Of a stretch of 64,000 nt of DNA, positions 44,846-58,069 are shown one piece after another. The stretch is taken from contig NC_063257.1 of assembly GCF_019578655.1 (NCBI RefSeq), forward strand, positions 29,502,362-29,566,361. Reading direction: 5' to 3'. Position 1 is the first letter of the stretch, and the number at the start of each line of letters is the position of its first letter. The notes below the pieces were generated by a model. The model searched no databases. It was not told the DNA's origin and was given only the letters and a program-made list of their open reading frames with translations. This stretch comes from Ricinus communis (Eukaryota; Streptophyta; Magnoliopsida; Malpighiales; Euphorbiaceae). A program made the translations under genes and the position numbers.

Positions 44846-46722
44846 AAAAATCTTATCACATGTCCATGATCATTACCGGTGCACATGCAGTCCTGATGTA
44901 ACCCATCAGGTGGCATGTTCTATGAAAGCCGCATTTCCCAAATCGCAATCATCACATTTAATAAATATCATTGTCTAATGAAATCATCCAACACATATCG
45001 AAGTAAAGATTAAACATTTAGGCTAAAGCAACGTGCAATTCGTAAGGGGAAAAATAATAACGTATGTATTATTATAACATTACTAATAATAATATTTATA
45101 TTATTTTTAATAATTAATAATCAAGTGAAATCATTTATTTTGCAATACTAATAATCATATTAAGCATAAATTCTAAAATAACATATTAAAATCAGACTTA
45201 GCAATAGTGCAATGATTAAATGACTTTAACTCACAGAATTGGGCGACCTCCTAGCTCTGCTCCGGTGCCTCGGTTGGAGCGAGCCGAACAGACAGATCAT
45301 CTAATCACGGAAAATAATTTATCAAAATGCTGAAACAATCGATAATTAATCCTAGGTCTAGACTCCTAGGACTGACTGTCTAAGAATCTCGACTCGGTAA
45401 ATTCTACCGAAAATTCGGCAGAATCTCCCCTACAAGACGGACATTTACCCCCTGTAAAACGGGTCCAGGACCTGCCAGAAAAACACTTCAAAAATCCAAC
45501 AATGCAAACAACGGGAGTAGGGTCCCTAAACTTTACTATTTTTCCCAACTCCGCCACACAGCACAAAACACGAGGCAGGCAAACTGACAGACAATTATTT
45601 TTGACTCACAAATATCATCAAATATTCAAAATAATCCAATAGACACACAATTAAACCAAGAATTTCCAAAATTACAGGCCAAAGAAAAATTACCGAGATG
45701 CTCGGTCGCTCGGTCGACTCGCCTCCAGCCGCCGGAGTCCGATCGACGATCCGAACTCACCAACGGACTCGAAAGGACGCGCTGACGACGATCCCCTCTT
45801 TCGATTTTCTGATCTGACACCAGATCGTCCGGAGAGATTTACGGACGATCTCGGTTGTCGATTTGCAAATGAAGCCCGATCGCCACGAAATCGGTGCCAT
45901 GCGAAGCTTGAGCTGAGGAGAGTCGGGATACGTCCTCCGATCGTCCATCCTCTATTGGAGCTCGCCGGAAAAGCCAGAAAATGTGGCTGCCTCCACTTCG
46001 CCGTAACTCTCTCCTCCAACCACCAAAATCGACGCCACCACTGCCAAAATGAATCTCTCTTCGAGGGGAGCTGATCGCCACCAAGATAAGCCGGAATGGC
46101 CTTCGAAAACTGCTGCCCCTCTTTTTTTCCTGTGCCCTCAGCGAGCCTCATGCCGCCCAGATGAACGGCCGCCTCTTCCTTCCCTCTTCCGACGTCTCCC
46201 TCTCTCTCCCCGCTTCTCTCTCCCCGCTTCTTTCTCCCTGATCCTTCTTTCTTTCTGTCAATATCGACATTAAGCCCCCAAACTTTTCCTTATTACAATT
46301 TGGTCCCTTAACCTTCTTAATTACTTTCAATTTCATCCTGCGGAATTCCAATTTAACCCCTAAACTTTCCTTTATCCTTTCAATTAAGCCTTTAACTAAT
46401 TAATTTGGGCCAATTTAGAATTATCGAAAATACACAATTACATAAATACCCCTGACCGACATATTTATTTACAAAAATACCAAACTCACAAATTTCCATT
46501 AGAACCCCATAAAAATAAAATTATACTTCTAATCCTTATTCCAAAATAAATTTCCAATTTAGTCCTAACACACAATTAAATTAAATAACCAATTTACTAA
46601 TTATTTTCCAACTTAAATTTTAATACCACTAGTTAATTAAAATACCAATTTCTCCAAAATTCTTTTATAAAAACATCCTTTAAAATTTCTTCCAAAATTT
46701 TCCAATATATAATTTTATTTAT

Positions 46723-47194
46723 ATAAATATACATTTTGGAAAAATTTGAATAACCATAAAAATATAATTTATTCCTCAAATAATTTACTTAATTAATTCT
46801 TAAAATTTCAAACTAATTGGGTATAGAAAAATAATTCATTTAATTGACTAATATTAAAATTTTCATTAAAACATTTCAAATTAAACCAAATAAAAATAAA
46901 GCTAAAATTAACTTAAATAGAAACTCATTATTAAATATATAAAAATTTCGGGTATTATATAAATATACATTTTGGAAAAATTTTGACTAACCAAAAAAAT
47001 ATAATTTATTCCTCAAATAATTTACTTAATTAATTCTTAAAATTTCAAACTAATTGGGTATAGAAAAATAATTCATTTAATTGACTAATATTAAATTTTT
47101 TATTAAAACATTTCAAATTAAACCAAATAAAAATAAAGCTAAAATTAACTTAAATAGAAACTCATTATTAAATATATAAAAATTTTGGGTATTA
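46723..47194. repeat. 236-bp tandem duplication at the LTR end
   Basis: 46723-46958 and 46959-47194 are almost identical direct copies, each ending with TTTCGGGTATTA or TTTTGGGTATTA. The last segment of the LTR is present twice. Confidence 0.88.
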
Positions 47195-47201
47195 CATAAA
47201 A

Positions 47202-48746
47202 TACTTTAATGTAATTAATAATTAAATGAAACTGTTTGATTATAGGCTAAAAAGCTAGGAAAAGTATCGGAGAGATTAATATAAAATAAGGCCCCCACCT
47301 AACAAGTAAACAAGGGCCTAAAATCCAAGACAACACAACATAAGAAAAGGTTTGAAAACATGGGTCAAAGACTTATAAAATCCCAACCGGGCTTATAGCC
47401 TAAAAAGAAATTGGTACCAAGCCCTATTAATAATATGAAAATAACAATTTGATCCCTAGCATAAAATTTTAACACCATTAAAGTCCATCTTCTCTAAAAG
47501 CATCAGTGACTAAGAATAGAGAAAATGGTTCCTTCTTTGCATCAAAGCCCGAGAGTACCACTAAGCCTCAAGCCACAGAAAAATAAAGATCAAGATGGAA
47601 GCAATGAAGTGCACCCACTAGACGACAACAAAAATAGTGGAGAAGATGTAATGCATCATTATTAGCCACACCACCTCACAGCACTTATCAATGGTGGAGA
47701 GGGAAGATGGTAGTAATTGATCTATGAGGGAACGACTAAAACCCCCACCTACAGAAAGCACCAGTAATAGACTCTCGCCTTTATCCGCATTTGTCCATAA
47801 ATGAACTTCTAAAGGAATACAATAGACAAGGGCAATACATGGCGCCACACCAAATAGCAGAGCATCCTACAAAATGAGCAGCAAAGAGCAAGAACAAAAA
47901 ACCCAAAACAGGGCACTAAACCAACATAAACAAAGTAAAAGAAAGAAATAAAGGAAAACCAAATATAAAGATAATGATTAGGGAGGTTGGCAGTGGAGGA
48001 GCCGCCACCAGCTGCCTAAACTAAAACCTTAGATAAGATAGACAATAGAGAACAAATTATCTTAGAGAGATAAGCAAAATAAGGCAAGTGTTGCCTAGTA
48101 AAAAAAGATTAACGCAATTAATAAATAGGTCATTTATTTGCATTAAGTCTAATTGTATCATCTAAATTAGTTATTGCGAGAAAAGAAAATCTACCAATCC
48201 ATTTTAACAGCTTGAATTCAAAAAAAAAAAGAATTTAAAAATGGGGGGAGGTGTTGACATTTTTTCCTTTTCCTTTCAGAAAGGATTTTTATGGAAATTA
48301 TTGTTATAGGGCTGAGGTATGTAATTTGATGAGTGGGGCTTATAGATTGGTTCAATTACCATTATTCCTTTTCATTTGCTTAGTCATCTTTGTGTTTTGA
48401 TCAATGGCGGAATCCCATAATGTCTAGAGGATCATATATCTTCTATTGTCGATGCTTTCCAATAAGACTTGTAATTATAGGATGCCTTCCAATAGAAAAC
48501 ACATTTATAGGCACAAGTCAAACTAGAAGTTGTCTCCACACTCTTGTTTCATTCACAAATATTGAATTTTAACATGTTTATTTCAAGGTGAGAAATGAGA
48601 ATGAAAATGGAGAAGAATAAAAATGGAAATGATTATCTTTTATATATTATTGTTTATCATTAACACTAATAATAACATGCAATTATTATAAAAATTAATA
48701 ACATTTAATATATTATTATAATATCAACAAATATATATAAAAAATG
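47202..48746. other. Unrecognised DNA, no supported gene
   Basis: Moderately AT-rich. A minus-strand frame at 47618-47848 and a plus-strand frame at 48390-48572 show no recognisable domain. The Pro/Gly-type text near 47990-48020 on the minus strand is vaguely like a LINE leader but is not enough for a call. Confidence 0.4.
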
Positions 48747-48945
48747 AGGAATAAGTAAAAAAAAGTACTTTGTAGCTTCAAATTTTGTCAACTTTAAGTA
48801 TGTATTTTTATTTTAAATAAAAGAAAGTGTGTGGTTACAAATCATAAAAAAGATAAGTATTTCATTGTTTAACAGTTCCAATTCATAAGGATATAATCGT
48901 CTTCGTTCCGTCCGGCCATCATTATTATGTTGCTAATTAAATTAT
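48747..48945. mobile_element. Half copy of the fold-back MITE family
   Basis: GGAATAAGTAAAAAAAAGTA, GTCAACTTTAAGTATG and GTGTGTGGTTACAAATC match the left arm of 31049-31580 in the same order. The right arm is not present. Confidence 0.62.
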
Positions 48946-49279
48946 TGAATGTATAAATATGGATGATAAACCTTCTCTTATGAGACTATATATTTAATTG
49001 CTTTCAAAGATAATGATCATCTCTCTTGACAATGAAATTTCCTACAATAGTATATTAGAAGAATCTTGTGATTTTAAGAAAGCTTTTAAGACAACCAAGA
49101 TTTTTAAAGAAAAGACTAAATCTTTGAAAAAAATCTTTGTAAAAAGAGCATGAAATCTTAGAAAATAAACATGATTGTTATTAAAATCTTAAAGCCTTCA
49201 TGCCTTGATAAAGGAAAATGAAATTTTGGAATGCAAGTTTTTTATTCAAAGCTTTAATTTCTAACTTTTAAATAAATTC

Positions 49280-50760
49280 CATTGATGTGGGATATTTTAT
49301 ACATAATTTATATCTCAATTATCCCTAAATCATAGCATTAATGCTAATATGATTATTCTTACACCCTTCAATCTCTTTGTCATATATAAGATCAAGAAAA
49401 ATATGAAAAGATTAAGGCTAATTGAAGTTAAAATCGAGGGATAAAGCAAGAAAGGAAGAAAAGCATCAAGAAATGGAAGCTTTCTGTGACAAAGTGTTTG
49501 ACCCGAACCGGGTCATATTATGCCCAAAAGTTGCATAATACGGGTCACATTAAGCTAAAAGAAGAGAAATATATTGCCTCACCACATGAACCATGCAGAA
49601 TAAAGAAGAAATCTCACACAATCCGGGTTACTCATATTTGGATTTTGAGTCAAGCTTCTGTCTAACTAGTGTAAGAACTAGACCAAAGCTTGCACGGCCG
49701 GGTCAACTCTAAAGCTAATAAAAGAGGAAGAGACGTAGGTGAAAGTTGAGTGACATATGTACCTAATGTTAAGACATTTAGGGTATGTCCTTACACCTAA
49801 GAGCTATTAGTAAGAATATAACCCTAAAATATACACCAAAAAGGAAGTTTTTAGGCTTCTCCTTAGAGGTTTTTGTTTTGGGTGAATATTTCAATATCTT
49901 AATAAGGTGATTGGAAGGGGAAAGAATAATGTAAAGTTTTTGCAAGTGGAGCTAGAGAATCATTAATTTCAACTCTTAGTTTCATTTTATTTCTTTAGTC
50001 TTTCGCTTTTGTGTTCTTTCAAGCTTGTAATGACTTTAGATACTTTGATGTCTCTTTTTCTTTCTTACCTTCTTGAATATGAACTAATATTCTCTACTAG
50101 GGCTATAATTTAACTTCGTGAATATTGGGTTTTGACTTGAGCTAAATCAAATGGAAATCGATTGTGTTTATATTCAAGATTTCTATTATAATTGCTATTC
50201 TATATTGTTTGGCCAACAATTATGAATTTATATTTGCTTATGCTGTTGATTGAGAGATTTGCACCCAATATGCTTGCGTTAATAGTTTAATAGGTAGAGA
50301 TTTCTATTAGATTCTAAGTGCCACTCTTTCACCTATTTGTGTTTTATTGAGCCTTTTAGATTTTAGTGATTGTAGGTATCTCTTGATTGGAAAGGTGATA
50401 ATACCTTTTTTAAAAGAATGAGTAAATCCCCTAATGACCAAAGGTAAAAATTAATTGATCAATTTAGGTGATTGAAGCATAGCACCTTACATTCAATTAA
50501 TTAGCTCTTTCCTAATAGGAACTTAGTGAGATCAAAAGCCCTAGTCTTTCCTTAAGCCACTTTTCCCTTTGTTTTAATTTGATAGAACTTAATCTAGTAG
50601 TCTAAGTTAGTGCTAAATTGATTCTTAATTTCCTTTAATCCATTTTCGATTGTTAGATATTAGTGAGCTAATTAATTTCGGTATCAAAAATTCAATTCTT
50701 GTGGGACTATATTTTACACCCGTTTCATTACTTTTGTATGATCCGTATATTTGGGAAAAT
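49280..50760 (+). repeat. Probable LTR of an Athila/Tat-type gypsy element
   Basis: Long non-coding stretch with dyad motifs GACCCGAACCGGGTC (49500-49514) and related ACGGGTCAC, ATCCGGGTTAC and GGCCGGGTCAAC at 49549-49712. A transcript-leader-like zone and an end resembling LTR 3' parts (TTCTTGTGGGACTATATTTT near 50700) follow. No flanking target duplication was found, and borders are approximate. Confidence 0.35.
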
Positions 50761-51399
50761 CTCACAACATCCATCTATTATAGTATCTATAAAAATATCA
50801 ATAAAAACAAGGCACATTTATCTATAATAATTCATTGTAATTAAACCATAGACATGCAATTAAATAAATACTTAAAATCAATTACCCTAAATATCGAACT
50901 ATCTTTATTTTATGTACTTTAATTTTATTATATGTGTCTGTAAATAATGTCATAGACAAAGTCTATTAAAAAACTCTAAAGTATCAGTTTGCATCATTGA
51001 ATGTTCTTATTCATTACAAATTATATACTTAAAAAGCCATTCTTGTGAAGACATTTCTCTTTTAAATCATCTAAGCCTAAGAGGTACTAGCTAGCCTGAG
51101 AGCTTCTACCTCTAAGGCAAATAGTTCAAAGGCCTTAGCTCAAAAGCTCATGGTTCAAAGCCTTATAACTGGAGCAGCTCTGGTGGGTAAGGGGTCAAAA
51201 TGATGATGCTCTTCCTTGACCCCTCGCATCGTCATTAGTGTACACTTGAGTTCCATAAATACGAGTGTAGGCTCTGATTCTAAAGTCAACTTGCCTACTT
51301 GTTATTTGGGTCTTCCTTTCTTATCTTTGTTCTTTATTTTGGTATGGATAAGTGGCTCACCTTAGAGTTTATTTTTGTTAAAGAGGGGCATTCCTTTTA

Positions 51400-52140
51400 G
51401 CTTGGCAATTGGCTTACTTGCCTACTCCACATTTTTTGCAAACTCATCACAAAAGGAAGACTTTGCCAAGTAAGCTTCCCTGGTTTTAGAGGAGTTCTTG
51501 GTAGCTAGGGTGTAGATCTTTTTCCCCTTTTCCAGAGCCCCTTGATGCATTAATGTAGAAATAAGGGAACAAGGTTATACTCATAGGTCCACTTCCTTCC
51601 CAAGAGCAGTTGATACCTTACGGGAGCGTTGAGGATGTGAAATCGGAATATCCCTTATTCTACACTAACCTTGAGATCAACATTAAGATACTGAATTATC
51701 TCTATTAAGGTATGATCAAAACTAGTTATAGTGATGAGGCTTCTAAATATTTGATATTCTCTTGCACCAATAGCTTTGAGCATTTCTATAGGCATGATGT
51801 TGATGGAGGAGCCATTATCAATAAGCATCCTCCGTTTTGGATACCCATTAACCGTGCCCTTCAAATATAATGGGTGGAGTTATGGGACTAGTCCTTGATC
51901 TCCATGTCTACTTCTATGAACACTATAGTATTTTCATACCTCTTTGCAACCCTTGTTGTGTCATAGTGAACAACAACACATTTTCCATATTGATTGTTAG
52001 AGATGCAAGTGAGTGCAAGCGTTGCAGCTTGCTGTGGTCTTTCACCAAACCCTATGCATGTCATAAAGTTCATAAAATAGGATTTTTTCATCAAAGAGCT
52101 AGCAATGGAACTATAAAGGATTTAGTCCTCTTGTAAGTGC
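51400..52140 (-). pseudogene. Decayed gypsy protease fragment
   Basis: The minus-strand frame 51655-51864 has KRRMLIDNGSSINIMPIEML, the active-site region of a Tat/Athila retropepsin (D-N-G-S). In another frame FRFHILNAPVRYQLLLGRKW follows, the linker typical before RT. Upstream (51888-52094) is GERPQQAATLALTCISNNQY. No RT follows. The fragment is short and belongs to a gypsy lineage different from elements A and C. Confidence 0.65.
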
Positions 52141-52502
52141 AGATCATCCCCTTGAGTGAGGTAGGGTGTTAAAGTTGTAGCTTCATATTGCCATGCATCA
52201 TAAATGACCATATACAATTGGTGTGAGCTATCACACTCATTGGCCTTAGATTGATCCAGTGTACTTTCTTGGCTTTCTTAGAATTAAGCTTTTTAACTTC
52301 TTTAGACTCACTTATTCCAGCTACCTCTTTCTTGATGCATCCTCATCCTCCCAATCTGTTAGCTTGATGGCTGAAAGAGAGGTATTCATGTGAGCAAGCC
52401 TGGTGTAGTGTACCTTATAGTCAAACTTTCGAAAAGGTTGCCCTAGGATATCTGGTTGGCTATGGTTAATCACGTGTATATATGCTTGCTGAGGCTTATT
52501 TC

Positions 52503-52881
52503 CACTAGTAGAAAAAAGATGGTAGAAAAATTTAAAAATTAGTGATGCACATTTTAGCTACGAAGCTAGTGTTCAAGTAGAAAAAGAAGAAAAAAAGGTG
52601 CAAAAGAATTTTATATTATAGTAGCAAATAAGAAAAAATGAGAAATTTGAAATAAATGCATTTTTAATTACTAATAGATATATTGTCAATTGCCAAATCA
52701 TATAAATATAAAATAAAATGGTGTTGAATTTAGCAACAACCAATAAAAAATTTGTATTAAATTTAATAATGAATTTAACTGTGGATTTATATTTGTTGCT
52801 AAATCTAATGAATATACAATGAAAGCCATCACTAAATTAGCAAGGAAAATATTTTTCATCGCTAAATTTAATATATACTAA
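52503..52881. repeat. Possible CACTA-type element end with subterminal repeats
   Basis: CACTAGTAGAAAAAAGATGG (52503-52522) looks like the TIR of plant CACTA elements. Repeated TTAGC(A/G)A(C/T)-like subterminal units follow (52720-52870). Comparable units in inverted orientation lie right of 63115, so the Harbinger element may sit inside such an element. The other end was not found. Confidence 0.35.
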
Positions 52882-53169
52882 TGCTATATTTTTACTAAGG
52901 ATTTGGGATATGAATTTGAATTTGGATACATACTTATGGTATGGTTCAGGTTTCAATCAAATACTCCATAATTTTAATAGCCCAAAAGTTTAGAATTTTA
53001 AATAACTTCTTAGCCCATATTATTTCATATCTAAATCTCATTCTTCTTCCTTTTAAAAAAAAGTCTCCTCTTTTTCAAGAAAGTTCACGGTGCCGCCATA
53101 CCACTTTATTCCCTCACTTTATTCCCTCTATTAGTATTTCAGTTTAAGAGAAATTTAATCAATCAAATA

Positions 53170-54750
53170 TGTAGTTCTCGATTATGTAGATCTAGAATTT
53201 TTAGGATCGTTTCATTTTTCTTATTCATCTTTTCTTGGATCCGAGAAGTTATATCCTTCACTAAACAGGATATTATTGATATACTTGGTGTTAATACTAC
53301 AGTCTACTTAGTGTTCTTGACTACTGATTTATTCTTGAGCACGGGTAAGAATTGATTTTATATTCTCCTTTTTCTATGTGTCTGTTTGTTTGCTTATAAG
53401 GGTTCCTGGTAAATTGATGATTAGTTTGGCTATAATTTGTCCATGACTTAGGCACCCATTTTTAATCAGTTGGATAATTCAAAGGTGGATTGGAGGTGCT
53501 CATTTTATTTTCATTTAATTGCACATACTTCAATCACAATAATAATAGCAATTTGCAGGTAATTACAGTTTGATTTAAATTGATATGAAGTTAGTCTTAT
53601 TGATTTGGTTTTATTTTGCTGGGTATTTTAATTGATGTCATGTGCTTTGGTTTTGGTTTGTTTGTGGCATTTTAACTATTTATATCCCAATTGACATTAG
53701 AAAGATTTTACTGTTATATATGCATGTGTTTTGCTTAGAAATACTTTTCCTTGGCTATTTTATATTTTTTTTTCTTGCTTATGCCTTTGAAGTAAGAATA
53801 TCTATTTTATGGATATTATATATATAGATCTTTATGTGCTTATTTGATGTATAAGCCATCTTCTGAGAGTTGTCTGCTATTTATCTTGGTTTCTTGGAAA
53901 CTTTTGGATCAATTGAAAGCTTAGATAGTTGAGAGAAATTATTTTTGGTGATAGGTAGCATGAGCATTAGTCCAACCACCATCAAACCCTAAATAAAAGA
54001 AACGAACATATGATGTTATATACAATAAGCTCTGTAATATATGATGTTATATATTTTTATAATGACTTTTCTGAAGTAATCATGAAGTTTCTATCTCAAA
54101 AGAAATTTGTGATAGAAGTAACTTGAAACGACTAATGCATATTTGTTAAATATATGTATCAACTAACTTCATTTTTATATGCCTTCTATTAGTTATATTT
54201 TCAGTTCTTAGTGAGAATACCATAATTACGTCATATGAAGTATTTGTTAATGTTGGTGTACCGTGCTGAAAGTAATATTTACAATATCAATAACAAGACA
54301 TGTCAACTCAATAGTAGTTTATATATTTGCATGCACTCAAGGGATATATTGTTTAAAATCTCAAAAAAAAAAACATGCTTCTTGAAAAAAAAAACTAACT
54401 AAATTTTTATAAAGTTCTCCTCAGTCCTAACTAATTCTCTTCTTTTATCTATAATGAGAAAGTTTCTTTAATGTGTATCACATACTTTTATAGGACAGGA
54501 CAATGTCACCTTCATCTAAGTTGTCATATTTTTAGTCTTTTATATTAGATAAGCAGACAACAATAGAAATATGGGTAGCCTTAAGGACACAATTATGGAA
54601 AATGAAAAAAAGCAAAATCACTCATGCCTTAGCCTTATCTACCTGTGGGATTAAACCTCATTAACACATTCATTATCTAATATAAGCAGTGATAAAGAAG
54701 AATAAAGAAAATCAAAAGCTATGTCCTAAGCACATAACTAGACTACTCAT
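53170..54750 (+). other. Left-arm 5' non-coding region of Harbinger element
   Basis: Between the left TIR and the transposase start. A donor-like CACGGGTAAGAATTG lies at 53340-53354, so this may be a 5' untranslated exon and long intron. No open frame with recognisable similarity was found. It is absent from the right arm, where the copia fragment sits. Confidence 0.5.
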
Positions 54751-54973
54751 TAATTAATTTTGATATTATTTATTATATTTTTTATTGAATTTATTTAAAT
54801 ATTAATTTACAATAATTAATTAAATTAAATTGAATTTGAATTCGACTAGCAATTATTAAAAAATTATCTGAAGCTATATGCTTAGCACCACTTTAACTTC
54901 GTGTCTATTAAAATTTATATTTCTTGAACTTGGACTAACAATAGATATAAGTGCTTCAGTCTTCAAGTAGAAT

Positions 54974-56380
54974 ATGCCTACTACCCAATATGATTTGCAA
55001 ATTCAGAGAAAGCGTACAAGAGATAAAAATAAAATAGTTGAGGAACAAGAAGAATTAGAAGTTATTATATTTGTGATAAGGTATCTCGCAATGGTTGTAA
55101 ATGCGTCATATTATCATAAATACAGGCTAAGAGAAATTTCTTGGGATGAGAATGAACACGCTCATCATAGATCTATTTAAATGCAAACATTAGAATGTGA
55201 AACCTCAAGTATTGAGTTATTATGTCTTAACCCTACAACATTTAAGAAATTATATGAAATTTTACAATCTAAATGAGGATTAATAGCTTCAAGAAATGTT
55301 ACAATTAATGAAATTGTAGCATTATTTCTACATATGCTTGCAAATGGAATTAAGTATAAGTAGATAAAAGCAAATTTTGCACGATCCGGGGAAACAATTA
55401 GTAGGCAATTTCATTTGTTGCTTAGAGCTGTGATGAAAATAGGTAAGTATTATATCAAAGAGGTCAACCTGCATATGAATCATCAAGATAATGACAAGTG
55501 AAAGTGGTTTGAGATAATAAAAATTTGTACATAAGTGTTTTTTAATTATTTTCTTTTATTTACTGCATAAAACTTAAAATGTTATTATTTTAGGGTATAT
55601 TTGGGGCACTGGATGGTACACACATATTCAAATAACTTTTCTAATTGAAGGTCAAGCTAGGTATCAAAATAGAAAAGGTGACTTAAGTACTAATGCTCTT
55701 GGAATTTGTGATCCAAAAATGAAATTTTCTAATGTCTTACCTGGTTAGGAGGGATCTGCATCAGATTCTCGAACTTTGGGTGATGCTCTTCATAGACATC
55801 ATGATTTGAAGATACTTTCAAGTAACATTTTTCACTAGCTTAAAAAAATTATCTTAAAATATAAACTTTTTAATCAAAATATTAATTTATTATTTTTAAT
55901 AATATTGTCGACAAGTATTATCTTGTGAATGCGGGGTATATAAATGGCCTTAGTTTTCTAGCTTTTTTTCGAGGGATGCATTATCATCTTAATCTGTAGA
56001 GAGGAAACACACCAATAAATTATAAAGAGCTATTTAATCTTCGACATTCTTCAGCTAGAAATACTATTGAAAGAGCATCTAGATTGTTAAATAAACTGTG
56101 GGCTATATTGCAGACTCCTAGCTTTCTTGATAAAAAGACTCGAGTTAGAATCATAAACGCTTATTTTATTCTTCATAATTTTGCAAGAGAATAGATGTCT
56201 AAAATAAATTATTAAAACAAGTGGATCAAGAATTGGCAGATTCCTTAGAAGTTGAAAATGAAGCTAGAGACGAAGATGTTGTTAAAACTATTCGAGTAAC
56301 ACATGAATGGACAACATTTTGAGATATTTAAGCTATGAAAATGTTTGAAGAGTATCAAACTAGACTAGCTATATAAATTT
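54974..56380 (+). pseudogene. PIF/Harbinger transposase, left arm
   Basis: Starts MPTTQYDLQIQRKRTRDKNK. The N-terminal domain (REISWDENEHAHHRSI, ETSSIELLCLNPTTFKKLYE, NEIVALFLHMLANGIKYK) matches the helix-rich PIF transposase N-terminus. The DDE_Tnp_4 domain follows: GALDGTH with the first Asp at 55612-55614, then YYLVNAGYING near 55917 where the second catalytic Asp is Asn, then NTIERASRLLNK with the Glu near 56070. An intron GT...AG is likely near 55442-55593. Stops (for example after HHRSI) and frame breaks are many. The catalytic Asp loss means even a repaired frame would be inactive. Confidence 0.78.
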
Positions 56381-56650
56381 ACTTGTTACTTTTATTTGTA
56401 AGCACTTGTTATATTTATTTGATTTAGTATTATGTTATTCAAGTGACTTGTTGACTTTAAAACATGTTTAATATTTTTATTTTTATTATTTGATAGACAT
56501 GATTTGTTTAAACATTATTTTTATTTATAATTACATATTATAGAAATGAGGGGAAAAGAAGTCTGAGCTCAATCATTATTTTCAAAAGGGATAATTATGT
56601 GACCTCAATCATATTTTTTACTTTTCCACTCTACCCCTATTGAAGTTAAT

Positions 56651-57803
56651 GTGCAAGGTCAATTCAAAATGAGTGGCAAAGTAAAGGAAGGCTCAAGATC
56701 ATATGTTGCATGGAATAGGGAAATGGATGCTTTGTTTGCTATTATTTTGTATGATCAGGCGACATTAGGTAACAAGAGTGAAGGGGAATGGAAGCCACAA
56801 ACTTATCAAGCATTAGCTGCTTTGAATGCGGGATTGGGTCTCAACTTAGTGATCAGTAATGTCAAGAACAGAATAAAAGCTTAGAAAGAACATTATACAA
56901 TGATCATTAATATCCTAATAAGGATAAAATTTAAATGTGACGATAATAAGAAGATGGTGGTTATCACAATAGATGATATTATGAAACAGAATGAATATGT
57001 TAAGGTACGTGATGGTTACTTTTAGTTTTTATTCTTTTATGGTAGTTTTGTTACATTCTGATCCTATTATATATAGATGTTGTTTTTCTATTTTTTTAAA
57101 CTAACTATCTATTATTTATTTATCTATGTGGTTCTTTTTATATAAGTAAAAAAGATAAACTATGGAGTTTTATAGGTAAATGAACTATCATATATAGTTG
57201 TAAAAATTTTGATTAATTATTTAATTTTTTATTGATCCTCATTCTTTTAAAATTATTTTAGAAATTTCATGAAGCACATGGCTATCAAAATAAAATAATA
57301 GAAAATTAGAATAATATTATCATATTATGCGGGAATGATGGAGCCACTAGAAATGGTGCATAAAATTTTGAAGATACTACTGAAGCAATGGATCAAGAAA
57401 GAAAGAAAGTGCAGTCTAATATTAATTTGAAAGAGCAAAAAACTTTAAGAATGCTTCTTCAAAGTTCTAGAAAAATAAAAGAGCTAAAAAAGGATCCTTT
57501 AGCTGATGCAGTAATAGAGGTAGCCCACTTATTTAAAAATTATTAGGCAAGTGAAAAGATTCTTGAAAGACCACAACCTATAGAAGAAGAAATTCATGCC
57601 TCGGTCTTACAAATTCCTAGGCTTCGTCGAGTAGAGATTTTTTCAGCAGTTCGAAAGCTAATGAAAGGTAATCCATAAGAAATTTATCTGCTCAATTCAC
57701 TTCCTGATGATGAAAAGAAGGATTGGATCCAATTTTTCTTGAGAGTGACAATACCGAGATTTATGTTTGATGAGTATTCTTATGTTGATGAGTTTGGTTC
57801 TTA
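56651..57803 (+). pseudogene. Harbinger MYB/SANT-like ORF2, left arm
   Basis: Starts MQGQFKMSGKVKEGSRSYVA. The domain SRSYVAWNREMDALFAIILY, GEWKPQTYQALAALNAGLGL and SNVKNRIKA*KEHY is the MYB/SANT-like DNA-binding domain (Myb_DNA-bind_3 type) of PIF ORF2 proteins, which assist transposase binding to TIRs. An intron probably lies near 57008-57260. The C-terminal part continues as decayed reading to the end DEFGS stop at 57801-57803. Confidence 0.75.
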
Positions 57804-58069
57804 AATTATATGGAACATATATTTTTACTAGCTTTGATGGAGATGTTTAATAGTGCATATTAGTATAGTTTAGTACTATTATTTACTAGCTTTCAATTGC
57901 ATCAAAAATTACACTAAGTCATCAGCTTATTAACTACTTAATTGCCTTATTGCTTGAAAAAATTTAAGTTCCTTGAGTTTTGGATACTTTAGAGTTTCTT
58001 TTTGTTCATTGGTATATAAATGGATCTAGTTAGTTTTGATTTCTTGGTACTTTGTAAAATTTAAATTTG

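Larger units (their letters stand above)
43874..47196 (+). repeat. Solo LTR of Tekay/Del-type Ty3/gypsy element
   Basis: 3323 bp from TGTCACGACC to GGGTATTACA with perfect 5-bp target duplications TAAAA (43869-43873 and 47197-47201). It holds a ~60-bp tandem array (44471-44845), a GC-rich CT/AG block (45220-46270) and an AT-rich tail with a 236-bp tandem duplication. The TGTCACGACCC...TATTACA ends are common in plant Del/Tekay LTRs. The minus-strand open frame in the GC-rich part (45690-46151, 153 codons, Arg/Ser-rich) has no recognised relatives and is probably not a gene. Confidence 0.83.

Noticed and set aside
45626..46351. Several overlapping frames in the GC-rich part of 43874-47196, the longest 153 codons on the minus strand.
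   Set aside because: They lie in an LTR, are low-complexity (Arg/Ser, CT repeats), and have no domain. GC-rich sequence gives long frames by chance.
47618..48020. Possible LINE 5' region on the minus strand.
   Set aside because: Only compositional likeness. No endonuclease or RT motif, poly(A) tail or target duplication was found.
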